Positions 44,152 to 53,784 of a stretch of DNA of 64,000 nucleotides are shown one piece after another. Source of the stretch: Rubripirellula tenax (lineage in GTDB: Bacteria > Planctomycetota > Planctomycetia > Pirellulales > Pirellulaceae); the NCBI RefSeq assembly GCF_007860125.1, contig NZ_SJPW01000003.1, positions 768,764-832,763 of the forward strand, written 5' to 3'. A program made the translations under genes and the position numbers. A model generated the notes under the pieces. It made no database searches and was not told the DNA's origin. It saw only the letters and a list, made by a program, of their open reading frames with translations. Numbering within the stretch: position 1 is the first letter of the stretch; each line of letters starts with the position of its first letter.

Positions 44152-46059
44152 ATGTGCGGAATCACTGGGGCGGTATGGCGTGAAGATCGCGCTGCGGTCA
44201 CGCCGGATCTTCTGAGGAAGATGACCGACGTGATCGCGCACCGGGGACCCGACGATTCCCAAATGTGGATCAACCCCGATCACTGTGATGCATACGGCAA
44301 TCGAGTCGGCGTCGGTTTAGGATTTCGCCGTCTCAGCATCATCGACATCGCCGGCGCGAGACAACCGCTTTCTAACGAAGACGGTTCGGTGCGATTGGTC
44401 TTCAATGGCGAGATCTACAATTTCCAAACCCTGCGCCGACGTTTGGAAGGGACCGGGCATTCTTTCGCGACTCACGGCGACGGCGAATCAATCGTCCACC
44501 TGTACGAAGATCTGGGTACCGATTGTTTCTCGCAATTGAACGGTATGTTCGCGATCGCGATTTGGGACGCGGCCCGCAATCGGTTGGTGTTGGCACGCGA
44601 CCGGATCGGACAAAAGCCACTCTACTATGCAGTCAAAGACGATCGACTCGTCTTTGGGAGCGAGCTGAAATGCTTGGCAACCGTACCCGGCGTCTGCAAC
44701 GAGATCGATCCAGCCGCCGTCGATGAATTCCTTACCTACCAATACATTCCGCATCCCGGAACGATATGGAAAGGCGTCCGCAAACTGGAACCCGGTCACT
44801 ACGCGGTTTATGAAAACGGTGAATTGTCGGTTCACCGATACTGGAACTTTGACCCGTCGGTCGAACGTCCCATCGGTGCGCGAGAGGCTCAGGAGCGATT
44901 GCGTGAGTTGTTGACCGACTCGGTAAAGCTGCGGTTGCAGTCGGACGTGCCATTGGGGTCGTTTCTTTCTGGCGGCATCGATTCGTCGTTGATCACGGCG
45001 ATAGCCCAGTCGCAGTCATCCGACCCGGTCAACACGTTTAGCATCGGTTTCCCGATCGCCGACTTCGACGAAACCAAGTATGCCGCCCAGGTCGCCGAGT
45101 ACTTGGGAACCAAGCACACGCGTTTCGAAGTCACACCCAGCGGCGTCGACATCATCGACAAGTTGGTTTGGCATTTCGACGAACCGTTCGGCGATTCATC
45201 GGCCGTTCCGACGTGGTACCTTTCCGAGCTGACCAAACGCGAAGTCACTGTCGCGCTATCGGGTGACGGTGGAGATGAACTTTTTGCCGGTTACGAACGC
45301 TATCAGGCGTTGTGGCTTAGCAACAAGTTGCAACGAATGTTTCCAATCCAAAAGATTCCCGGCATCGGACTGATACAGCGTTTGCCTGATTCTAACAAGC
45401 GGCGTTCGGTCATTCGTCGTGGTAAACGATTCTTGGAAGCGCTCGGCCAACCGACGGCGCGACGGTATCTGAATTGGTTGCAGATCTTTCCGGAATCGCT
45501 TCGTGCGTCGATGTACACCGATGATTTCGTATCGTCGCTACCCGATTCGGATCCGTTCGCGTTCCTGGATTCGGTGTGGGCCCGAAGCAAGGGCCGCGAC
45601 GTCGTAACGCGAGCAAGTACGTCGGACATTCTGTCCTACTTGCCATGCGACCTCTGCACCAAGGTCGACATCGCATCGATGGGTCATGGCTTGGAAGTCC
45701 GCCAACCGCTACTGGATTACCGCGTCGTCGAGTTCGCGGCGTCGCTTCCGGTCGGGATGAAGTTCCGCGGGCGGCGAGGCAAGTTGATTCTTCAAGACAC
45801 CTTCGGTTCGATGATCCCCTCGTCGATCTTCACACGAAAGAAGATGGGTTTCGGCATCCCGATTGGTGCGTGGTTCCGCGACGAGCTCAAACCGATGGTG
45901 CACGACACGTTGTTAGCCGACGACGCCAAGATTGCACCGATCTTTCGCAAAGAAGCCGTCGCGGAAATGGTTCGATCCCACGAAACGAGCGAACAAAATC
46001 ACGGCTACCGACTATGGAATTTGTTGATCTTGGAAAAGTGGCTGAGGCAATGGACATAG
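44152..46059 (+). CDS. asnB: asparagine synthase (glutamine-hydrolysing)
   Basis: A 635-residue two-domain enzyme. Cys2 (MCGITGAVW) is the glutaminase nucleophile; IAHRGPDDSQMW, FNGEIYNF and HGDGESIVHLYED complete the amidotransferase. The synthase domain has the ATP-pyrophosphatase loop SFLSGGIDSSLITAIA and ALSGDGGDELFAGYERY. The length is that of the group often found in exopolysaccharide loci, so a role in surface sugar amidation is possible besides asparagine supply. No neighbour decides. It is convergent with the giant secreted protein gene. Confidence 0.93.
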   Translation: MCGITGAVWREDRAAVTPDLLRKMTDVIAHRGPDDSQMWINPDHCDAYGNRVGVGLGFRRLSIIDIAGARQPLSNEDGSVRLVFNGEIYNFQTLRRRLEGTGHSFATHGDGESIVHLYEDLGTDCFSQLNGMFAIAIWDAARNRLVLARDRIGQKPLYYAVKDDRLVFGSELKCLATVPGVCNEIDPAAVDEFLTYQYIPHPGTIWKGVRKLEPGHYAVYENGELSVHRYWNFDPSVERPIGAREAQERLRELLTDSVKLRLQSDVPLGSFLSGGIDSSLITAIAQSQSSDPVNTFSIGFPIADFDETKYAAQVAEYLGTKHTRFEVTPSGVDIIDKLVWHFDEPFGDSSAVPTWYLSELTKREVTVALSGDGGDELFAGYERYQALWLSNKLQRMFPIQKIPGIGLIQRLPDSNKRRSVIRRGKRFLEALGQPTARRYLNWLQIFPESLRASMYTDDFVSSLPDSDPFAFLDSVWARSKGRDVVTRASTSDILSYLPCDLCTKVDIASMGHGLEVRQPLLDYRVVEFAASLPVGMKFRGRRGKLILQDTFGSMIPSSIFTRKKMGFGIPIGAWFRDELKPMVHDTLLADDAKIAPIFRKEAVAEMVRSHETSEQNHGYRLWNLLILEKWLRQWT

Positions 46060-46091
46060 CCCGCCACCCGTTTCTCAAGCACCCTTTGTTG

Positions 46092-46164
46092 CCCCGCGAC
46101 TCCGCCGCGGGGATCTGTGATCGAAACCGCTTTGCAGTTCGCATCCCGCGAGCGGAGTCGCGGG
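46092..46164. repeat. REP-like palindrome pair between convergent genes
   Basis: CCCCGCGACTCCGCCGCGGGG (46092-46112) folds on itself, and CCCGCGAGCGGAGTCGCGGG (46145-46164) does too. The two are near inverted copies, as in BIME pairs. They lie between convergent asnB and the giant gene and may stop transcription on both strands. GTTCGCATCCCGC at 46137 is shared with 40833. Confidence 0.75.
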
Positions 46165-46180
46165 TCCGCGAGGGTGGCTT

Positions 46181-49100
46181 CTATCGTGTCGGCGGCGCGA
46201 CGTCGTGTAGGGTTGCTCCCTGTTCGTCGCTTAGCACCAAGACCGCGAACCGTGTCGCGCCCTTTGCGTCGTCCGCACTCAGACTGACGTAGTCAAAACG
46301 TCCGCGGGCATCGGTGTATCCGTCCTTGTAAAAGCGCACGCCGCCGTCGGGGTACTTCGCGTAGACCTTGACGTAGGCTTGGATGATCGGTCGGCGGGTT
46401 TCTGAGTTCGTTGTTTGCAATTGACCCATCGCTTCGGAAACGTACGTTGTTAAGTTTCCACCGTATGAAAGAGCCGTCGATCGCGAAGCTCCCGAGACGA
46501 CTTCGACCAACAGCGTTTGCCGGCGTTGATCGTCGGTCAGATCAAACGTGGCTACGCCGTTCGAATCGTCGAAGGCAAGTGATTCACTTGCCAGCGGACG
46601 TACCATCGCCATCCGGGCCAAGTCTTCGCGAACAAAGGGAGCCTTGCTGAACAGCAATTCCAAATCGACGCCATACAGATTCAGCGTCGCCGAATCGGTG
46701 CGACGATGGTCGATGCGCAGTTTGTTTCCTTCGACGCGAACGATGACTTCGGGTGACTCGTTCGCCGCATTGGATTGTCGCGTTTGTTGGTCGATGATCG
46801 CCAAATCACCGGTTCCTTGTCCGATGTCATTGGCGTCCGGTTTGGGATCACCCTTCGAAACAATTTTTTGCGTCTCGTTCAAGTCGCGATATTGGTCAAG
46901 ATGCGATTGCAGTTCCGTGAACCGAGCATTCCAGCGTGGCATCGGGTGATTGGCGTTTGCGCTGGCGATCTTTGCAGCGCGATCGTGATCGCCGCGGTGC
47001 AATGCCAAGTAGGCATCCATGTAGTCGTACTGCAATTTCGTCGCCACATCCCCGCGATCGACCTTTTCGAACGCGGCGATAGACTCGGCAATTCGATTTT
47101 GAATCAACAAGTAGTATGCCAGTGTCAGATGTTGTTTCGGAGCGATCTCGCGGCTGTAAGCAAGGGTGCGAAGGAATCCGCGGTACTGCTGCATCAACGT
47201 CGAATTCAAGATTTCGTCGATGTCGCCCAACCGGTGAATACGGGCGAGAACCAGCGGCGAATACTCAAGCATCTCATGCGTTTGACGATCGATCGGGTCA
47301 ACCGATAACAACGAAGACTCCAAGACCGGACCGACACTGCCAACCAAGTCATCGCGAACCGAAAGAAAGTTGCGAATCGCGGGTTCGTCGCGATGCTTGA
47401 ACGAGTACGCCCACATATTGCTGATGGCTAGCTTATTGGTATCCAGTGCTCCGACAACCACTTGGTAAATGTCTTGATCGTTCATTCGGTGAACGATCAA
47501 GTCCCAGTCCAACAAACGAACATTGGCCGTTTTCAAGAACGACGCAACTCGGTCGGGCGTTCCTGTGCGAGCGATTGTCGGCCAAGTTTCGTCGTTGTCT
47601 TCTTTGGGTTCGTCCAGCACGGTGATTGTTTCCGCGTCGGCTTGCGCGAGCAAAGTTTCACCGCTGGCGACCGTGCTGGGATAGTGATCGAAACGGCCTG
47701 ACGTGGGAAAATAGAACTCATACGTGATCGCGTCGACCGCAAAGGGTTTGATCGCGACAATGCGACTATCTAGCGAGCGCGTTCCGGCGACGGGAATGCT
47801 GCCGGCCGGAATTTGCCACATCACATTGACCGTTCGTTCCTGTGACGTCGGGTTCGACAAGACAGCTTGGCCCCGGTAAACCACGCCCGCAACGAACTCA
47901 TGGACGTCGCTTGCATCGGAATCGTCCGCCCGCACGAACCGTCCGCCAATCATGGTCGTGGTGGGTGTTTCGGCGACCGACAGCGGCACCAGACGCTTGG
48001 TGACAACAGCGACAGAGTGCGCGGGTTGGTAAGGGTCGCCCGGCTTGCTTGGCAAGTCGATATCACCGGCCGTGATCGGCAGACCACACAACGCCAAGGC
48101 CATCAAAGCCGAGTGGCGAGAATCGATCGGCCGCAGTAGGTGAGTGGAGAGAGCGATCTCGTCAGACGATCTGGTCGAGAGGTCAGCCCAAAAAAGGTTG
48201 GCATCGATCAGCAACGACGACGATGGGGCGGGCACTGATTGGACACGATCCCAATGGCTCTCGGCCCATTGGCGTGTCGTGTCGAGTTCCCGGAAAAAGC
48301 CAGTGGTCGATCGTCCCAAACGTCGGCGACTGAGGCTTTCCCACTCCTTCAGATCAGGAAGGGTTGCGGCGCCATTTGACATGGCTTTGCCCGCCGCAAT
48401 TCGTGGCTTTTCAACCCTCGATCCACCGCCGAAAAAAAGCATGTTGCCTGTGACGCTCGCATCGCCAAACGGTTCTCCCATCTCCATCAACGTGCCGTCG
48501 GAATCATCGTCGCGGCCAAAGCGAACGCTCAGTGCACTTTCAAAGCCCAGCCGAATGGCGGCATGATCGACGTCACGGTTCGCCACGACTTCGCGCAACT
48601 GCCGCTGAACCGTTTCACGAACATCGGGAACTCGCATCGCCAACATTGCTTGCTCGGCCGCGTTGAGTCGGTTGTACCGCCAAAGGGAAGTGAAGGAGGA
48701 CAAGTCGTCGCCGAGAAGCCAATGATCGACGAATTGTTTTTCTTTTTTGTTCGCCAAGTACGGCGTCACGACTTCATCGAAAAACGCCCGATCGTGTGCC
48801 CACAAGAAGACGTGAAGTTCATGACTTGCCAATCGTGAGTACGCTTCGGTCTTCGCCATCTTGTCGAGTCCGTCCCAACGGGCGAGGACATCAAAATCGT
48901 CTAGTCGCGAATCGTTGACGAGCGTTTTGTAAAGTTTGAATAGCGAAGTCACGGATCCAATCGTTTGCACCTGAGCACTGCCGAGGATCTGCAAGTCCAA
49001 GGGCGAATCAGGCGATGCCACCAGCACCGATTGCTCCATCGAATACGCCGTCTTCAAGTCCAGTGTTTTCGCCAATCGAAGGTCGCGAGTTTCGCAGTCG

Positions 49101-52100
49101 ACCAGGGGTCCCGCCACCGTTTGCGAGATCACCGTCGTGGGATCACAGACGACGATCTGCAGAATCGGCATGCCGTCGATCACATCCGCCGGAATGTTGA
49201 CGACTCCGTTTTCGTCCGGTCGCAAGTTGGCAACGATGACCCCCGGATCGGCCACGAAATCGAAATCGGAAGCCACTGCATCCGGGGCTTGTTTCGATTC
49301 GCGTCGTTGTCGCTCGAGTTGCTGACGCAGTGGGACTGCGGCCGTCGGTGGGACCGCTTGACCAACGTCCGCGGACTGGGATTGGTTCGTCGTTTCTTCG
49401 GTTTCCCAGGGGTTCAGGATCAACCCGGGTTGAGGAAGCATCACGCCTGGAAACTTGCTCGCATATCGACGGCGCAGAACGTACTGGTACTCGTCGCCGA
49501 GTCGTAGATCGCTGACGTATCCCGAAACGTCGCGGCGGACACTGCGCCCGGTCATCCCCGGCATCGGCAGATCCAACGCCGCGGCGGGATCTGCCTGTTC
49601 AAAATAGCGTCGGGCGTACAGGTGGACTCGCGCCAGTTCCGTTTGTCCAGACAACTTTATGGTCAATCCGTCGGCGTTGCGATCAACGTTGGCGATCGAG
49701 ATCGGACGCTCGGTATTGAGCGTTCGATGCCGGTTTTCGCCGACGGCTACTTCGTCGATGACCGGTCCATCGACCACGGCGATGACGATGGAGTCGCCCG
49801 TTTGTCGATCGATCAAGCGAAAGTCGCCGGCCGGTAAATCGGTGATCGTCAAGAAACCATTTCGGATCGAAACGTGCTGTGTCTCGTCCGAGCGAACTTG
49901 CCCACCGTCCATGGCGACTAGCCGAAATCGGGACGATGCTCGATCGACGGGTTCGAACCACGGCAACTCGATCGCGCGACCGATCGTGGTGAAGACTTCC
50001 GCCGCCCAAAACGTTCGATAGTCACCGAGTCGTTGAGTGTGCGAGATCCCGCCGCTGACCGCAAAGGTGATCGTCTCGACATTAGCCAAGTCACCCAATC
50101 GGACTCGTCCGGCCGCACCAGCCTGCAGCATTTGTTCGACGGGCGAGTTACGAAATCGTGTGCTCATCGAGACCGAAACGATTGCACCCGGAACGATTTC
50201 TCCGTTGCGACCGCGGACTTCGATGACATAGGTATCACGGTCACGCGTCAGGTATGCGTCGTGAACATTGCGTGTCTTGCGAACACCCGCGATGTTCCAC
50301 GATTGAGATGTCGACAGCGGGCGAACTTGTGCATCGGTCAGCGGTTTGACGGACCCGGTTAGTGTGACCGTCACATCCGCCAGTCTCTCCGGCACACGGT
50401 AAGGAACAACCATTTCGCCTTGCTGGGTCCACTCGATTCTGGCAGTCTCTTGCGTCGACGTGACACCATCAAGATCCGTCGACGCGATTGAGACTCGTCC
50501 GTCTTGAATGATCGAAGGATCGATCGGGACGCCCGTCATCGACAAGCGGGGACGGATAAGCACTTGAGTCTGTCCGCCGGAAAGCAATAAGGAACGGTCC
50601 AGAACCATTGCGGCCGAAAGTTCGTACGTTTCCGCGGGATGTGGCAAATCGATCGATTCCGCCAATACGCCGTCGCTGATGATCGCTTTGCGTCGAGTAT
50701 CCTTTGACGCAAGCGGAATCAGAATCCGGCTATCGGTTTCATCCGCGGTGAAGTGTCGCGACCCGATGCTGACGGATGCACCAGAGAGTGGTTCACGATT
50801 TTCGTCGATGACGGTCATGGCCAGTCCATCTGCGACCGTGGTGACAACATGGTCGATCGATCCACGGCGAACCATAGCGCGACCACGGATTCCCTTGCCG
50901 ATCAAGTCGACGACCCAGACACCTCGTCCAGCGATCTGCGGCAACTCGATGTCTTCGCGGTGTCGGCGGATCGCCGGGTGGTTGAACGCCAACTTTGTTT
51001 CATGCGTCGCAACCAACCCGTCCAGATCGATGTCCGTATCCAGTGGTTTGTCGTGGCTTCGATGGTAGGCGGGGACGTTGATCTGATAGATCCGAACGAC
51101 CAATTCGTCGACGTTCTTAAGTTCGACCGCCAATCGAGTTGATTTTTTGGGCGAGAAAAACAACGGGTTCGTCGGCGACAAACGCAACTCCACCGAGTCG
51201 CGCAGCGTTTGTCGATTGATCTCGCTCAGCATCGGATACCAGCGTGCTTCGTCGCCAACGCCGGCAAGCAACTTGGTTTCTGCGAAAACGCGGCTCAGAT
51301 ATTTCCGTTTTAAGTATGCATCAAATGCTTGCGTTGAATCTGCGTCGCGCAAGAAGTGCTCGAGGTGAGCTCGCACGACGGCTTCGTCGTTGCCGATCGG
51401 CGGCAACAAGGCCATTCCCATGAAGTCACGATTCAGATCGGCCGGTTGGATCTGCTGTTCGTTCCATCGTGGCAAAACGACATCGCTAAATCGCGGTAGC
51501 GCCAGGTATCGCAAAAACAAATCACGGTCGAACTTCGATTGTGACAAATTAGCTTCCAGCAACCGAAATGCCGCCGACGCTTTCAAGCTGTTGTAGCTGG
51601 GTGGAAGTGATTGGGCGTAATTTTCCACGCGCGTAAGGTAAGCGAGCCGTTCGTCCGGTTGGACCGACAGATCCACCTCGGCCCCGGGACGTAGCCGCGC
51701 CAGGATTGCCGTTACCATCGGTTCGTCATTCCCCACTTCGGCAACGTTCTTGGCGACGGCTTTCAGTTCATCAAGTGTTAGAACACGATGAGCGTGCAGA
51801 TTGCCAAACTTTCGATCGTTGGGCCGCCGACTTTTCAGTTCCTTGATCACGAGTTGACCAAGATTCTCGATCGTCGGTTGTTGGATTCGATCAAGCAGTC
51901 GATCCAGTGTGATGGCGTAGCCTGCGGCTTCATCGCGTACAAAGCGATCAGCCAAGAAATTGATTGCCGAAGGTTTCAGTGCGTCGCTACGAGTGATCGC
52001 GTCTCGGATGATTTGCCGGACGTCCAACACGGTTTCGTCTAGCTCGCTCGGGTACCGCCGCTCGTGGCGCGTGGCTGGCGGGGCGTGATTAAGCTGGATC

Positions 52101-52474
52101 CCGAGGCGGCGTACCAAGTGATCGATCGTTCGTTGAGGCGACTGGTCATAGGTCAGTAAACGCTGGCGATCGATCATCGCTTTGACCGTGGCGCTGGGTT
52201 GGCCTAGGTGAGGCGGCGCCCACTCGGCCAGGATCGCTTCGGCTTTTTCAAACTGTGCCGTCGTTTGATAGTGCAGGCAGTGAAAAAAGTAATAGTCGTC
52301 GGTCCCGGGAATCAGTTCATCGAGCGCCGATTGACGATCCTCGGCCAAGGCATAACGTTCGATCCATCCGATCGGTTCGGCATGTCCGAGCGGGCTGAAA
52401 AGAAGCGAGCCAACGATGCAGGACCAGAAAAACGCAACGACGGACTGATGCACTCGCGCCATAGCAACCACCAA
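46181..52474 (-). CDS. giant secreted protein, possibly alpha-2-macroglobulin-like
   Basis: A 2097-residue protein with a signal peptide (FFWSCIVGSLLFSPLGHA). The first 400 residues look helical and repeat-like. From about 440 (LFFSPKKSTRLAVELKNVDELVVRIYQINVP) a series of beta domains resembles the MG domains of bacterial alpha-2-macroglobulins, with Ig-like pieces such as MTVIDENREPLSGASVSIG. The region about 1270-1500 is helical. I see no GCGEQ thioester motif, so a protease trap role is uncertain. The C-terminal part has a helical TPR-like stretch near 1870-1930 and a last domain ending HDVAPPTR. The overall identity is unresolved. Confidence 0.72.
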   Translation of the reverse strand: MVVAMARVHQSVVAFFWSCIVGSLLFSPLGHAEPIGWIERYALAEDRQSALDELIPGTDDYYFFHCLHYQTTAQFEKAEAILAEWAPPHLGQPSATVKAMIDRQRLLTYDQSPQRTIDHLVRRLGIQLNHAPPATRHERRYPSELDETVLDVRQIIRDAITRSDALKPSAINFLADRFVRDEAAGYAITLDRLLDRIQQPTIENLGQLVIKELKSRRPNDRKFGNLHAHRVLTLDELKAVAKNVAEVGNDEPMVTAILARLRPGAEVDLSVQPDERLAYLTRVENYAQSLPPSYNSLKASAAFRLLEANLSQSKFDRDLFLRYLALPRFSDVVLPRWNEQQIQPADLNRDFMGMALLPPIGNDEAVVRAHLEHFLRDADSTQAFDAYLKRKYLSRVFAETKLLAGVGDEARWYPMLSEINRQTLRDSVELRLSPTNPLFFSPKKSTRLAVELKNVDELVVRIYQINVPAYHRSHDKPLDTDIDLDGLVATHETKLAFNHPAIRRHREDIELPQIAGRGVWVVDLIGKGIRGRAMVRRGSIDHVVTTVADGLAMTVIDENREPLSGASVSIGSRHFTADETDSRILIPLASKDTRRKAIISDGVLAESIDLPHPAETYELSAAMVLDRSLLLSGGQTQVLIRPRLSMTGVPIDPSIIQDGRVSIASTDLDGVTSTQETARIEWTQQGEMVVPYRVPERLADVTVTLTGSVKPLTDAQVRPLSTSQSWNIAGVRKTRNVHDAYLTRDRDTYVIEVRGRNGEIVPGAIVSVSMSTRFRNSPVEQMLQAGAAGRVRLGDLANVETITFAVSGGISHTQRLGDYRTFWAAEVFTTIGRAIELPWFEPVDRASSRFRLVAMDGGQVRSDETQHVSIRNGFLTITDLPAGDFRLIDRQTGDSIVIAVVDGPVIDEVAVGENRHRTLNTERPISIANVDRNADGLTIKLSGQTELARVHLYARRYFEQADPAAALDLPMPGMTGRSVRRDVSGYVSDLRLGDEYQYVLRRRYASKFPGVMLPQPGLILNPWETEETTNQSQSADVGQAVPPTAAVPLRQQLERQRRESKQAPDAVASDFDFVADPGVIVANLRPDENGVVNIPADVIDGMPILQIVVCDPTTVISQTVAGPLVDCETRDLRLAKTLDLKTAYSMEQSVLVASPDSPLDLQILGSAQVQTIGSVTSLFKLYKTLVNDSRLDDFDVLARWDGLDKMAKTEAYSRLASHELHVFLWAHDRAFFDEVVTPYLANKKEKQFVDHWLLGDDLSSFTSLWRYNRLNAAEQAMLAMRVPDVRETVQRQLREVVANRDVDHAAIRLGFESALSVRFGRDDDSDGTLMEMGEPFGDASVTGNMLFFGGGSRVEKPRIAAGKAMSNGAATLPDLKEWESLSRRRLGRSTTGFFRELDTTRQWAESHWDRVQSVPAPSSSLLIDANLFWADLSTRSSDEIALSTHLLRPIDSRHSALMALALCGLPITAGDIDLPSKPGDPYQPAHSVAVVTKRLVPLSVAETPTTTMIGGRFVRADDSDASDVHEFVAGVVYRGQAVLSNPTSQERTVNVMWQIPAGSIPVAGTRSLDSRIVAIKPFAVDAITYEFYFPTSGRFDHYPSTVASGETLLAQADAETITVLDEPKEDNDETWPTIARTGTPDRVASFLKTANVRLLDWDLIVHRMNDQDIYQVVVGALDTNKLAISNMWAYSFKHRDEPAIRNFLSVRDDLVGSVGPVLESSLLSVDPIDRQTHEMLEYSPLVLARIHRLGDIDEILNSTLMQQYRGFLRTLAYSREIAPKQHLTLAYYLLIQNRIAESIAAFEKVDRGDVATKLQYDYMDAYLALHRGDHDRAAKIASANANHPMPRWNARFTELQSHLDQYRDLNETQKIVSKGDPKPDANDIGQGTGDLAIIDQQTRQSNAANESPEVIVRVEGNKLRIDHRRTDSATLNLYGVDLELLFSKAPFVREDLARMAMVRPLASESLAFDDSNGVATFDLTDDQRRQTLLVEVVSGASRSTALSYGGNLTTYVSEAMGQLQTTNSETRRPIIQAYVKVYAKYPDGGVRFYKDGYTDARGRFDYVSLSADDAKGATRFAVLVLSDEQGATLHDVAPPTR

Positions 52475-52600
52475 ATTTCAGAGAAGCGAATCGAGAAGAG
52501 GCTCGAAGAATCGAGTCTAAAGAGTTCGACGATCGACGGCGAATTTTGTTAGGGTCAAATTCGAATCTTTCGCGCGAATGTCTTTATTTCCTAGCCGGAT

Positions 52601-53752
52601 CTAAGCCGACGGCCGAAAGGGGTCGCCACGACGAAGGTGTTTTATCAGTCGATCCAGTTGTTGGCCGGTATGATCGGCCGACAGCGAAATTCTCAAACGG
52701 GCAGTGCCGTCGGGGACGGTCGGCGGGCGGATGGCCGGGACATAAAGACCGATATCAGCAAGCGACTTGGCGGCCGCCAACGTCGTCGTGACGTCGCCAA
52801 GGATGACCGGAACGATCGGGACAATCGACTCGACGGGCGGCGTTATTATCTCGAGCGACGCTCGCAGTCGTGACGACAGGGCTTGTACGCGGGCCCTTCG
52901 TTCCGGTTCGCCTTCGATCGAATCTAGACCCGCCATCGCCGCCGCAACCGCGCTGGGGGTAAGCGATGTGCTGTAGATCAGTGTGCGGCATCGGTTGATC
53001 AAATAGTCGATCACAACGTGTGGACCGGCGACGAATCCACCTTGGCTGCCGATGGCTTTGCTGAGCGTACCGATACGAATGGGAACTCGCGATTTGACGC
53101 CCAGCGCCTCGCAGACGCCGCTGCCGTTTGTGCCCATCACCCCGGTTGCATGCGCTTCATCGACGATCGGGATCGCGTCGAATCGATCGCACAGGTCACA
53201 GATTTCAACCAGTGGCGCGATCGTTCCATCCATGCTGAAGATCGTGTCGGTGACAATCCAAACGCGTTCGTGTTGGCTCCTCTGCTGCTGCAAAATGGAC
53301 TCGATCGCCAGAACGTCGCGGTGCGGGTAAACGACACGATCAGCGGCCGATAAACGACAGCCATCAATCAGGGACGCATGGTTCAATTCGTCGCTGAGGA
53401 TTAAATCGTTCGGCCCGGGCAAGGTCGCGACCACGCCGCTGCAGGCGGCGAACCCGCTCGGAAAGATCGTCGCCGACTCTGTTGATTCCAATGATGCGAT
53501 TCGGTCGGCGAGTTGTTCGTGGACGTCGGTCCAGCCGCAAACCAGACTGCTGGATCCACCTCCCCGGCGGGAAACTGATGGCGTTGGTTGTGATGCTAGT
53601 CCAAGGTAATCGTTGCTGCCGAAGTTGACGAACTCGGCACCGTTCTCGATAAACTGGTTGCCAGCGGGTGACCTGGGAACGAGACGGCGAAGGCGACTGG
53701 TGCGATCCAGTGCATCGAGTTGTTCACGGAAATGGGAAAATCGATCTGTCAT
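52601..53752 (-). CDS. bioF: 8-amino-7-oxononanoate synthase-like PLP enzyme
   Basis: A 383-residue alpha-oxoamine synthase: FVNFGSNDYLGLASQ, LILSDELNHASLIDGCRLS, VDEAHATGVMGTNGSG and the PLP lysine in GTLSKAIGSQGGFVAG, then RTLIYSTSLTPSA. This best fits BioF, which condenses pimeloyl-ACP and alanine in biotin synthesis. Other family members (Kbl, Spt) are possible, and no other bio gene is nearby. The 32 bases to the upstream DUF5009-like gene suggest co-transcription. Confidence 0.88.
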   Translation of the reverse strand: MTDRFSHFREQLDALDRTSRLRRLVPRSPAGNQFIENGAEFVNFGSNDYLGLASQPTPSVSRRGGGSSSLVCGWTDVHEQLADRIASLESTESATIFPSGFAACSGVVATLPGPNDLILSDELNHASLIDGCRLSAADRVVYPHRDVLAIESILQQQRSQHERVWIVTDTIFSMDGTIAPLVEICDLCDRFDAIPIVDEAHATGVMGTNGSGVCEALGVKSRVPIRIGTLSKAIGSQGGFVAGPHVVIDYLINRCRTLIYSTSLTPSAVAAAMAGLDSIEGEPERRARVQALSSRLRASLEIITPPVESIVPIVPVILGDVTTTLAAAKSLADIGLYVPAIRPPTVPDGTARLRISLSADHTGQQLDRLIKHLRRGDPFRPSA

Positions 53753-53784
53753 GGACTGTGATTCTGTGATTCAACGAAACCGAT

